Shown in pieces: positions 33,785-43,179 of a stretch of 64,000 nt of DNA. Origin of the DNA: Ophthalmolycus amberensis (taxonomy: Eukaryota; Chordata; Actinopteri; Perciformes; Zoarcidae); assembly GCA_024529925.1 (NCBI GenBank), contig JAFEUB010001215.1, positions 2,215,001-2,279,000 of the forward strand. Direction: 5' to 3'. Both the position numbers and the translations under genes were made by a program. Position 1 is the stretch's first letter. Each line of letters opens with the position of its first letter. The notes under the pieces are model-generated. The model did no database searches, was not told the origin of the DNA, and saw only the letters and a list, made by a program, of their open reading frames with translations.

Positions 33785-34982
33785 ACAAGGCCACGCAGTA
33801 ATGACTTAACATTTTTACAAATGCTCAGAAGATGAAATCACATGAATTATATTATCTTATAATATAACAGCTCAGTTTGACTGCTACCTCTAAAGTGCAC
33901 TGACAAGGTCAAAACATTCATACTATCAAATTAGCACCATTATTACCCCCCCCCCACATGCAGAGATGTGTTCATGTGTGAGACTCTAATTGACAGGGAG
34001 CAGAAAAGATGGGATTGCACAAAAATATCAATTAGTAATCTGTGTTTGAATGCATATTTTTTCGCGGCCGGGTTGCTGTTGGTGTTGCAGTAACAGCCGT
34101 GGAAACCATTAACTGGAAGTATTTGTTTTGTGTGTTCAACGAAATATCGACCGCAGTCATCTTGCTTGTCGCGAAGCAGGAAGCTGACCCCGAGGCGACA
34201 CGTCTCTCCGCTGTAGTGCCTATGAGCAGCAGGTGTTCGGGTGCTAATCCTCCTTATTTACAAAGGGCCAAAACAGCAGGGAGGCTGTCACACGAGGCCC
34301 TGCTAAGCTCAACAGTTCTGTTATCAACAGGTAAAAGTTTACATTAAACTTCTTTGTTCCATTCACAACAATTGTACTCAAACTTAAAAGGGGGGGGGGG
34401 GGCTGCATTTGTTTGATGACAGCGATGGGTACCCCGAGGTAGTCTGTGAAACACTGGCACAAGCGTGATCGAGGAAGACCAAATGTAGATATGTCTTAAT
34501 GTTCAAAGAGAAAAGCCATGAAATGGAAGAAAAGCAGAAAAAGAAAAGGAAAGACCAAACTTTATTTTTTATCAGTGAAAGCGCTGCTGCGACACGGTCT
34601 TGAGAACATGTATATATGGATTATAAATAATAGTTCTAATCGTCACACTAGATATTGACTCGTACTTAACCGTCGGTTGCTCATTATGCTTCCGACGTGT
34701 CCGACTAGTTGATGCTCCGCCACCGGTTAATGCCGAGGCGGCTTTGCGTCGTTCCACGATTCGTTTTCTTTGTTTGCGTCGCATTCCCGTTTTTTCAAGG
34801 AGGTTTTTTTGTTGTTGTTGGAACGTGCGAAGAGAATTCAAACCGGAGGAGACTCTCTTTGTTTTGTTTTGTTTTTAAATCTCGTCATTTCTTTTCCTCA
34901 TCAGCTGTAATGTGTTCTTAAGCTCACCTTCTAGAGAAGCCTTTCAGTTGTGACAAGAATGTTGAGAAGCAACCACTCAATG

Positions 34983-34988
34983 AATAAA
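34983..34988 (+). terminator. znf800: Candidate poly(A) signal AATAAA (distal)
   Basis: Canonical hexamer about 2.7 kb after the stop. It is followed by a T-rich run near 35,020, which could serve as the downstream element. Confidence 0.4.
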
Positions 34989-35311
34989 TATGTACTGCTT
35001 CAAACCTCACCGGGGAGTTTTTTTTTTTTTTACGAGTCATATACTTCAATCAGTCATGTTTGTTTACTGCTTGTGCAGTGAGGGGATTTCATTTGCCTTC
35101 TCGGGAATTATTTTTCTGAGATTTTTTATTTCACATCCCCAAAAATAAGCTGTGAACCCGCTGACCCGTGATGGTCCACACAAAGTGCTATACAGCCTAT
35201 ATGCTGTGGTTTGATACAATTCATCACATTGTAATGATTGTTATTATGAACTGATCATATTTTTTGTGTTATTGTTTTTGTAAAGTATGAATTATTAAAC
35301 AGTCAGATGAA

Positions 35312-35450
35312 GCAGTAAAATGTGCACAATTTCCCTCTGAAATGTAGTGAAGTAGAAGTACTATTAGGTAGCATTAAGTGGAAGTACTTAGAGTACAAGA
35401 CAAGTACCTCCAAACTGTACTACAGTACATGTATAAGTTACATTCTTCAA
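35312..35450 (+). repeat. Dispersed teleost repeat ('TTTCCCTCTGAAATGTAGTG' family)
   Basis: AATTTCCCTCTGAAATGTAG, AGTAGAAGTACTATTAGGTA, AGTACAAGACAAGTACCTCC and TGTACTACAGTACATGTATA match a very abundant fish repeat rich in AAGTAC/GTACTT words. Related copies are at 21,383 and 55,850. Confidence 0.65.
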
Positions 35451-35796
35451 CAGCCGATTTACCTGTTAGTAAAAAAGAAAATCCAAATTCAAAGGTCATT
35501 TTGGATGTTCTTTTTTTTCCTCTGTTGCAATAACGCAACTATTACCGCGAGATGGCGCCATTGCTCCGCGTGCCTCCCCCCACCCCTTCCGCCGCAGCGG
35601 CGAAGCCCCAAATTGGACGTGTTGCGCACATCTTCCCCCGTTGTCACACGAGAGAACACCCGGGTCTGTCTCGATTGTTTGGTTTCTCACACCACACAGC
35701 TTATCAAATTGTTATTACACAGCAGATGGGATGCGGTTCATTTATTTAATTCCATTCACCACAAAGGGCCACGGGCGCTATGGTTTTACAAGGGGT

Positions 35797-35818
35797 GGGG
35801 GGGGGGGGGGGGGGGGGG
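35797..35818. repeat. Poly-G tract (22 G)
   Basis: Preceded by GGGGT, so nearly 27 bases of G in total. Confidence 0.9.
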
Positions 35819-36119
35819 TCAATGGGCGCAGTAAAAATGGATTTAAATTCAGGCAATTAAAGAGTGTGGCGCAACGCCCGTGTGAGCATATTTTTGATGA
35901 CTTATTAATGTGTTCAAATAACCAAAGCCCTCTACTGTGGAAACTATCGATCCGATGGATTGGTAATACACTTGATTGAATGTGTGGACTCCGCTGGACG
36001 ACAGTGGGTGCAATTAGACGATGAGTTGTTGCGGGTGGGCTGGACTCGATGCCTGGGATACATATGTTTCATGTAGTGTGTATGTGGGGAGGGGGTGGGG
36101 GGGGGGGGGGTTGGTCTCC

Positions 36120-36264
36120 ATTCCTGTGGAGAGTCGTGCGCTGTCCTTTTCAGCACCGACGACCGGAGGAGCTGGAGAGGAGTGAGCGCGCGCGGACTTT
36201 CGCGGAAAGGGTTTTACGTGCGCAAAGTGCGGGGAGCTTAGCGAGGACCGTGGATACAAATCAG
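36120..36264 (+). promoter_or_regulatory. grm8: Short CpG-rich block, possible grm8 promoter
   Basis: Local enrichment of CG (GCGCGCGCGGACTTTCGCGG and similar) in otherwise CpG-poor DNA. No TATA box seen. It overlaps the donor-bearing exon. Confidence 0.35.
36154..36264 (+). other. grm8: Probable non-coding 5' exon of grm8, GC-rich
   Basis: A CpG-rich block ends in a good donor AATCAG|GTGCGT after 36,264, on the same strand and about 4 kb upstream of the grm8 start exon. A possible acceptor (CTGTCCTTTTCAG to 36,153) means it could be an internal leader exon or could simply contain the start site. Assignment to grm8 is by position. Confidence 0.45.
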
Positions 36265-36319
36265 GTGCGTTTTGCCAACATTATTGATCATGGCTGTCAT
36301 ATTCCGTGTATGAGGAATT

Positions 36320-36323
<4 letters not shown>

Positions 36324-36378
<55 letters not shown>
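36324..36378. repeat. (CT)n array just inside the first grm8 intron
   Basis: About 55 bases of CT starting about 60 bases after the donor at 36,264. Confidence 0.95.
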
Positions 36379-36380
<2 letters not shown>

Positions 36381-37840
36381 CCCGTCTCTCTCCCTCTCTG
36401 TATCTGAGACTCATTCTTGGGTATTGACTTCATTACAGGCAGCCTCTCTCTGCTGCCACCTTAAACAAGTGCGGGGTTAATAATTGCATTTCCATCCCTT
36501 AAATCAGCTCTGCTGATCACGACGGAGCACTTTTAAACATCGGCTGTATATATATTTTTCTTTTCTTCTTCGTGTCTTCGTCTTGTGGATGGTAAATTGT
36601 CTTTGCTGGTGTATGAGGGGGGGGAAGAATCTCACTCCAGGAGGGCTGATATTTGTGGGGAAAACCGCTGAGCTCCGCAAGGAAGTTGCCTGAGGCGGAC
36701 AGGGACCCCAAGGAGGAGTCCGCGGAGGAGTCTGGAGACGGTGCTTCTCACCCTTCACAATCAATTAGATTTTCTGAGGTATCTCACATGCTATCATTTC
36801 GATTTTTTCCTCCCTCCCTTCTGACCAAATGCTGTTGCCTCTTTTTTTCCCCTCTTCTTTTTGCTGTGGGTGTTTTCTCTCTTTTGGGGGCATTCATCCT
36901 GACATTCCTCAGTGTATTTTGGGCAGACTCTCTTATTGTTTCAATTTGTCTTGCTGCCGATGTGTTATGGGATTTTATTGATTTTTGCTCATTTTCATTT
37001 TCACATGGATTCTGTGCAATATAGTGGTCAGGTGAGTAAATGTCTTAGAAGAGGTATATGTTTCAATTAGTCACTCAAAAATTGCGTGGGTTTTGCGTAT
37101 TGAAAAAAAGAAGAAGACATGAACCATCGATCTCCATAATTACACCATTGCAATGGTGCTTCTCTGCTTTCACTGTCTTAATTAGGGTGCAATGATCAGA
37201 ATGCCACCACTGCTGAAGCCACGCGGGGCTGCATATGAGCATATACACCCTCAACACTTTGATCTCTCACATAGTCACATTTCTGAACCTGTGGGCCACG
37301 TTTTATCTCACATGACCTCATCATGTCACAGGCATCCGTTTCAACGATCATGCGTGAGCTTAACTCTGTCTCTTGGAAGCTGGGATTTTACGTGTTTATC
37401 CATATATGGAAACAATTAGTAGACAATATAGTGTTTTCACTTGTAGAGAACGTGAATGGGAAAATATGCTGGATTTAGTATAGATGGCTCCAAAACACAG
37501 ATTATTTTAGTGCTATATGAAATATATTGCATTACAATGGATGTCATCTACATGTATGGTTATGCCTAATATATGCATTTAACTTAATAAATAAGTAGTC
37601 ATTATATTTTTTGGGTCAGCCTATAATGAATTGGGGGGGGGGGGGATCCACGAAGGTGTGTGTGTGAGTGTGTGTGCGTGTGAGAGTGAGAGGACAGGGT
37701 GTACTGACTGCCATGATCTTGCTAAAATCATTTTGCTGCTAGAAAGTGCACAGGTAGACAGGAAAAAAAGTCAGGTATGCAACGAGTCCGAGGAGATGGT
37801 GACAGAGAGACAGGCAGCAATTGTTGAATGAGACACCGTT

Positions 37841-38060
37841 TTAGAGAGAGAGAGAGAGAGAGAGAGAGGCAGGAATACTATCTCTTTCTGCAAAGAGCAG
37901 CAAGCCCCCCAGAGGAATGAGGAGGCCTGCAGAAGACGATATGAGGAGAGAGAGAGAGAGAGAAGGAGGAGACGGTGAATTAGAAAGGGAGAAAAGGTAG
38001 AGGAGAGAGGGAAACGTGAAGAAACTGCGGGAGGTGAAGGACTGGAGGGGTAGGAGGGAG
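37841..38060. repeat. Purine-rich (GA) low-complexity stretch
   Basis: About 220 bases that are mostly A/G on the + strand, with two clean GAGAGA blocks. Confidence 0.8.
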
Positions 38061-38715
38061 ATTGCACAGAGGTCAGGTGTGGAGTGAAGAGGGAACAGCT
38101 GGAAATGAAACAGAAAATTAGGCCAGATATAGAAAAAAGAAAAAACACAGTGCGAGTGGACAACACTCATCCAGACAGCCAGCCGTGGGTGTAAATGAAA
38201 GAGAGTGATGATCCAGCTGCAGCCTCTTGGGCTTCAAACCTCTTCATCTGCGAGCCACTAACCACCACAGCGGAGGAAACCTCCTTCAGGAGATCCTCCT
38301 TCTTCAGGAGGTCCTCCTCCTTCCTCTAGGCTGCCACACAGGAGAAAATATCCGTTGTTGGTTTTTTTAGACTTTTGTAAAGCCTCATAAAAGACAAAGA
38401 CGTGGGACTCAAAGAGCAAAAAGCCACAATCAGGTTATGAAGAATAGCAGGTGTGCATTACTGTCACATACAGACAAGGTGTGAGACTTTTCACCCCCTT
38501 TTGAAATAACCAATGAGAGTAAATGAAACTTTTAATAACCTCAGGGCCTCAGCGCCGTCATGAAACATTCACACGTTGCACTGATCGGACTTTTCGGTGG
38601 CCCTCTCGAGACGTTTGCATGTAGTTACATCTTGAACTTGAAAAGTGCACTCGGCAGTTTGCGGATCTCCGGCCCCCGATGTGTCTCCCTCTTCCCTCCC
38701 AAATATAGAAGAGCA

Positions 38716-38759
38716 GAGTCACACTCAACTAAATGACGAGTCACACTCAACTAAATGAC
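38716..38759 (+). repeat. Perfect tandem duplication of a 22-bp unit
   Basis: GAGTCACACTCAACTAAATG followed by AC occurs twice head to tail with no mismatch. GAGTCA resembles an AP-1 half element, but no function can be claimed. Confidence 0.9.
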
Positions 38760-39619
38760 GAAACTTTTTTCGGCTCATGGGTCCAGCAGTGTGTAAGATT
38801 AGCCGTGGACAGACAGACACACGCACGCACACATACACACACACACGCCCTGACGCATTATCTCCGCCCACGTTTTATAACATGAATGTGTCGCTCCCTG
38901 GACTTAATAAAACGTCCTTTAGGTCCACGTGGTGGCTCCCTGTTTGGGAAAATCCGATTAATGCCAAATGTTAAGAGCCGGAATAATGAAAAGCAGTGTA
39001 GTGAGCTGAGTCTGTGAGCTACAGTGGATCCTATTAGACTACATTCGACTACATACAAAAGTGTTGAATAAACAAGTTTTGCAGCGAGTACAATAGCGGC
39101 TAACCTATATAAAGCAGCCGGGTTTTTTAATAGCTGGGGCTGAGTATGAGTGGCTTTGACCTAATTCCATTTAGAGTGGAGAGGAGCTCATACATTAATT
39201 GGGACAGAATTGAGTTATAAATGGATTCATCGAGAGAGCGGCTCACGCTGCTCAGATCTGAGCCTGGAACCTGTTCGGGGGCCCTTGTGGTGCTGGCTCG
39301 CTGAATATTTAAAAGTTCAAGTTATGTGAATGATGCTTTGCTTTAGGAATCGTTTACTGTTTTTTTTTTTCTTCTTTAGCGGGAAAGCTCTTTGCAATCA
39401 AAGTGTAGGATTTGATCCCAGATTATCCTATGTATGATCAGTCGGATCTCATTTAGCGTGATTTTGGCAAGGCCGGATTAACCCACCTACCTGTTGTGAT
39501 TTCAAGCTCTGTGTGTGTGTGTGTGCGCGTGTGTGTGTGCGCGGCAGGGTGCCGCTGGATGTAACGTGTTCATTTAGCTGCAGCAGAAACAGCAGGTGTT
39601 TGAATGAGGCCCCGAGGCA

Positions 39620-39659
<40 letters not shown>

Positions 39660-40316
39660 TTTCTCTGCTGTCTTCGGTTTCTCTCACGTGGTTTTCCTCT
39701 GTCTGCCCCCCCCCCCCCCCCGTCTCACTGCGTCCTCCTCCTTCTCCTCCACCTCTTCCTCAACCTCGCCCCGCTCTTCTCTCCGCCGCTCTTCCTCACC
39801 TCCACTGCAGCGGGGAGTTTGCGCCTTCCTGCGAATAGCCCCAAGGAGCTTGCCAAGGTTCTCTCTCCTGTCATTTTAACAGCTGTTTCACTCATCGATA
39901 TGCCAAGAGACAAGTGTGTGTGTGTGTGTGTGTGTGTAGAGGTGATTACAAACCGACAGACTTTGGGTTTTCAATTATAGAATGGCAGTGCACATTTTGA
40001 CAGGTCCGCTGGAGAAGCCTGTACCCATGTGAGCGCGCCCAGGCGAAGGAGCGTTGTGTGTATTTTTAACTTGTTTTTGGGTATGCCTGCCCATGAGGTG
40101 CTTTTACACATGTTTGTCAGGTGGACCGTTCATCCCCGCAGCAGCTTGATGTTCACACCACACTGCTACTTAGAAATCCTCTCCCTGTCTCTCTCCTGCA
40201 GGCTCTACTGAAGATGTGACTGGTGGATTACCGGCTCAACTCCCCAACTATATTTCTACTGCACCGCCGCCACGTTTCTAAGCTTCGCTCTTTATCACAC
40301 TGGTCCATTCTGGAAT

Positions 40317-40385
40317 ATGATTCGCTCATGGGGCTCGGCTAGCTCCACCCCTAGGCTCCTCTACTCCTCCCCCTTTGACCAATAG
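40317..40385 (+). other. Upstream ORF in the grm8 leader (22 codons)
   Basis: ATG at 40,317 runs in frame to TAG at 40,383-40,385, 108 bases ahead of the main ATG. A shorter one (40,328-40,342) lies inside it in another frame. They could reduce translation of the main frame; this is inference from general knowledge. Confidence 0.4.
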
Positions 40386-40493
40386 GAAGGCCCTACTTTT
40401 TAGTATTCCCAAAAACACATCCTCAGTTTTGGAATATCCATCAGAAAGCCCCATTTTAACACTTGGCTCTTGTTTGGTAATCAATCCTTGATC

Positions 40494-41036
40494 ATGGAAC
40501 CACAGTGGAACCCGACTTCCTGTCCGCAGTCTCCCTCTGTCGTCTTCCTGCTCATGGCTACTTCGTACACTTGGCTCCTTCCCGTCGCCGCCCCTCAGCG
40601 GATCCTAATAGACCCCCAGGCGGCGCCTGAGTACGCCCACTCCATCCGACTGGACGGCGACGTTATCCTCGGCGGATTATTTCCCGTGCACTCGCGGGGG
40701 GACCGCGGCACGCCCTGCGGGGAGCTGAAAAAGGAGAAGGGCATCCACCGTTTGGAGGCCATGATGTTCGCCATAGACCTGATCAACAAGGACCCCGAGC
40801 TGCTGCCCAACATCACGCTGGGGGCCCGCATCTTGGATACCTGCTCCAGGGACACGTACGCTCTGGAGCAGTCCCTGACTTTTGTGCAGGCCTTGATTGA
40901 GAGGGACGGCTCCGACGTCCGCTGCGCCAACGGGGACCCTCCCATCTTCACCAAGCCAGATAAAATCGTAGGGGTGATAGGAGCCGCGGCCAGCTCGGTG
41001 TCCATCATGGTGGCCAACATCTTGCGCCTGTTTAAG
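40494..41036 (+). CDS. grm8: Metabotropic glutamate receptor 8, first coding exon (partial)
   Basis: Encodes residues 1-181, ending in phase 0 at the donor. Residues 1-about 33 form a signal peptide (hydrophobic core VVFLLMATSYTWLLPVAA). The rest is the start of the extracellular glutamate-binding (Venus flytrap) domain: EYAHSIRLDGD, GGLFPVH, CGELKKEKGIHRLEAM, LDTCSRDTYALEQSLTFVQA, and ASSVSIMVANILRLFK. A glycosylation site NIT is at 106. Group III subtype 8 is favoured over 4 and 7 by RCANGDPPIFTKPDKI, which matches remembered GRM8, and by the znf800 neighbour. It is a class C, Gi/o-coupled presynaptic receptor that lowers transmitter release. The start is the first ATG giving a signal peptide (ATC ATG G). 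The remaining exons lie beyond 64,000. Confidence 0.95.
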
Positions 41037-41093
41037 GTAAGATTTAACTGGAAAAATTGAATCATTTTCTCTACTCTCTTCTCATCTCCTCTC

Positions 41094-41094
<1 letters not shown>

Positions 41095-41131
<37 letters not shown>
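41095..41131. repeat. (TG)n array 59 bases after the grm8 donor
   Basis: Thirty-seven bases of TG in the sense strand of the intron, within range to affect splicing through UG-binding proteins (TDP-43, CELF family). Confidence 0.95.
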
Positions 41132-41133
<2 letters not shown>

Positions 41134-41348
41134 ATTTCTGTCTAGGCCGCTTGCACACTTCCCCTCACTCATCATCGCCGACGAGATAAAGTTCAGTGAT
41201 GACAGCCAATTAAAATGTAGTCAGTCTTCCTGGAGGTTTCAGCAGCAGTGCCACTTCTTCCTGCACATATACGGAGGGTATACTTTTTTTTTTAGCCTGT
41301 GCATTTGCCTTTAGAAGCCTAAAGTGAGATTTAATCTCTTCGGCTCAG

Positions 41349-41921
41349 ATGTGTGTGTGTGTGTGTGTGCGTTCAGTATGAAAAAAGATGTGTCAAGATG
41401 TGTCAAGTGATGCTTGTAAGGAAGGCTTTGCGTGTGTGCGTGTGTGTGCGCGTGTGTGTTTGTACTGCACAGCTTAGATCATTCCTGGTTTGTGCTTGGG
41501 CCAAATGAAAATGGCTGCCAAACACGGGTATCAATTACTGCTGAAATCTGTCAACAGCCACTTCATTCAATGCAGTGTGTGTGTGTGTGTGTGTGTGTTA
41601 GGACATCTCTTTGTGTTGGTATGTTTCCTAGTACACGCGTGGGCCTAATTGAGCACGCTTACGAGTGCTCATGTGTATGCATGCAGTGTTTCCTCCCTTT
41701 GTTTGTGTCCTTGCATGAAGCGCCGCATATATCTGTGACACTCGTGTTTAGGCGACTGGATGAGTGCGCTTATGTGTGAGTGTGTGTGTTGGCGTTGTCA
41801 TCATTAGCCGAACAGGGCTGACGGATGGCCGTGTGATTATGAAATATGAGTCCTGTAATGACGCCCATGGCATTTCACATCCACATCGATCCCACGCACT
41901 CTCACAGCAAGTGTGTGTCTC

Positions 41922-41952
<31 letters not shown>

Positions 41953-42556
41953 AACCGCACGTTTTTGCGCATCCCTTCCTTTGGTAATCCTTAAAGTACA
42001 TGGGATTGTATGACTGCGTGTGTGTGTGTGTTTGAACGCACTTGTTAACAAACCAACTCGTGCTTTGAATGGAAGATTTGCATATTGAACAACAACAACA
42101 ACGAAACATGATTTATGCCAGGATCTGTCACAGCAACAGCGCTCGAACAGAGCGCCTTTCTGGCTCCGCACTGCCTCCTTCTCATTTGCCTAATACGATT
42201 TACTGCATTGTGCGCGTCTGCGTACATGCGTGTGTATTGTATGTCAGTAGTTAAGCGTGCCAGCGATTGTGTGTGTGTGTGTGTGTGTGAGAGTGAGTGA
42301 GTGCCCGTGGCAGTGGTATTATATGACACAAGACTGTATCTTTCTCTGCTTGGTTTAACATGAATAATGCAGCATGTGTCTGAAAATAGTATGGAGGACA
42401 CACACACACACACACACGCACACAACATTGTGCAATAAACATATGTCTTTTTTTAACTGGGCTAATCTGATAGTGCCAGTCACAGCTAGTCGCCCACTCA
42501 ACACAAGGGGCTCAGAAAGCTGAGAGAGAGAGACAGTGTGTGTGTGTGTGTGTGTG
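41349..42556. repeat. Cluster of GT/CA microsatellites
   Basis: At least seven separate GT or CA arrays in 1.2 kb: about 41,349-41,370, 41,431-41,460, 41,575-41,600, 41,921-41,949, 42,269-42,289, 42,399-42,418 and 42,536-42,557. Open frames here reading Cys-Val or Thr-His repeats are artefacts. Confidence 0.85.
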
Positions 42557-43155
42557 TTTTAAATATAGCAGCAGACAAAGGAGATTCAAACAACAGATTG
42601 TGTGAGAAATATCACATCCAAATCCTCAGGAAAACAGACTTTTTTGTTTGTTTCCACCGCGCTCAGCCGCGGAGGGATCCACGTGCAGACAGTCGCAGAG
42701 AAAATCAAGTCACACAAAAGTTGTTGGTGTTTCTTTTGAAGATTATCTGCAACCGTTTCTGCTTTGTGTGATGATGCGGAGCGGAGAGAGGGGATGACAT
42801 AAGATACAATACGATGGAACTTTGCTAATCCTCGTGGGGAACCGGGCCGGCGCAGCGGCATTTCTCCGAGGAAATTCCAAAGGAATTTAGCATGTAAAAA
42901 GAACGGAGCAAATGGGGGTCATCTAAATGCTCTAAGCTGGCAATTTCAACACTACATTCAAAGGAAATGTATAGATCACAGCATTACAGAATAGACATGG
43001 TTTGGGTTTGTGTAAAACAAAAAATCTGTTTGATCGTCAGATCTGTTTGAGTTCCCTGGCCAGCGGTGCTTTTTTCTTGCCACATTCCCAGATCTGATTA
43101 ACGAACATGATGAGTACAATCTCATTCATACTGCACGAACAGGTGTGTGGAACAG

Positions 43156-43179
43156 CACCTGGACTCGTGAGTCCAGGTG
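43156..43179. repeat. Perfect 11-bp inverted repeat carrying two E-boxes
   Basis: CACCTGGACTC (43,156-43,166), two bases, then its exact reverse complement (43,169-43,179). Each arm contains CACCTG/CAGGTG. Confidence 0.8.

Larger units (their letters stand above)
32245..34995 (+). other. znf800: znf800 3' UTR
   Basis: Follows the stop at 32,244. Simple repeats include (CTG)8 at 32,371-32,394, a CT array at about 32,792-32,852 and GT arrays at about 33,205-33,322. Candidate poly(A) signals are AATAAA at 33,779-33,784 and 34,983-34,988. Which is used cannot be told from sequence. No coding exon lies inside. Confidence 0.55.
34996..36153. other. Intergenic DNA between znf800 and grm8
   Basis: No gene seen. 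It contains a dispersed repeat fragment (35,312-35,450), a 22-G run (35,797-35,818) and another G-rich run at about 36,085-36,110. The two genes are transcribed in the same direction. Confidence 0.5.
36379..40201 (+). other. grm8: grm8 leader intron
   Basis: No supported coding exon. Contents include a purine-rich GA stretch (37,841-38,060), a 22-bp tandem duplication (38,716-38,759), a CT array at about 39,623-39,652, a poly-C run at about 39,707-39,721 and a GT array at about 39,914-39,937. A weak exon-like piece at about 39,811-39,857 has a poor donor and is not called. Confidence 0.5.
40202..41036 (+). other. grm8: grm8 exon with start codon (5' leader plus first coding part)
   Basis: Strong acceptor GTCTCTCTCCTGCAG to 40,201; donor AAG|GTAAGA after 41,036. 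The first 292 bases are leader and contain three upstream ATGs: 40,214 (immediate stop), 40,317 (22 codons) and 40,328 (4 codons). Confidence 0.8.

Noticed and set aside
39811..39857. Exon-like piece after a CCACTGCAG acceptor in the grm8 leader intron
   Set aside because: Its donor (AAG|GTTCTC) is weak and nothing else supports it.
41837..42442. Overlapping open frames reading Cys-Val or Thr-His repeats
   Set aside because: They arise from GT/CA arrays, which lack stops in several frames; there are no domains or splice signals.
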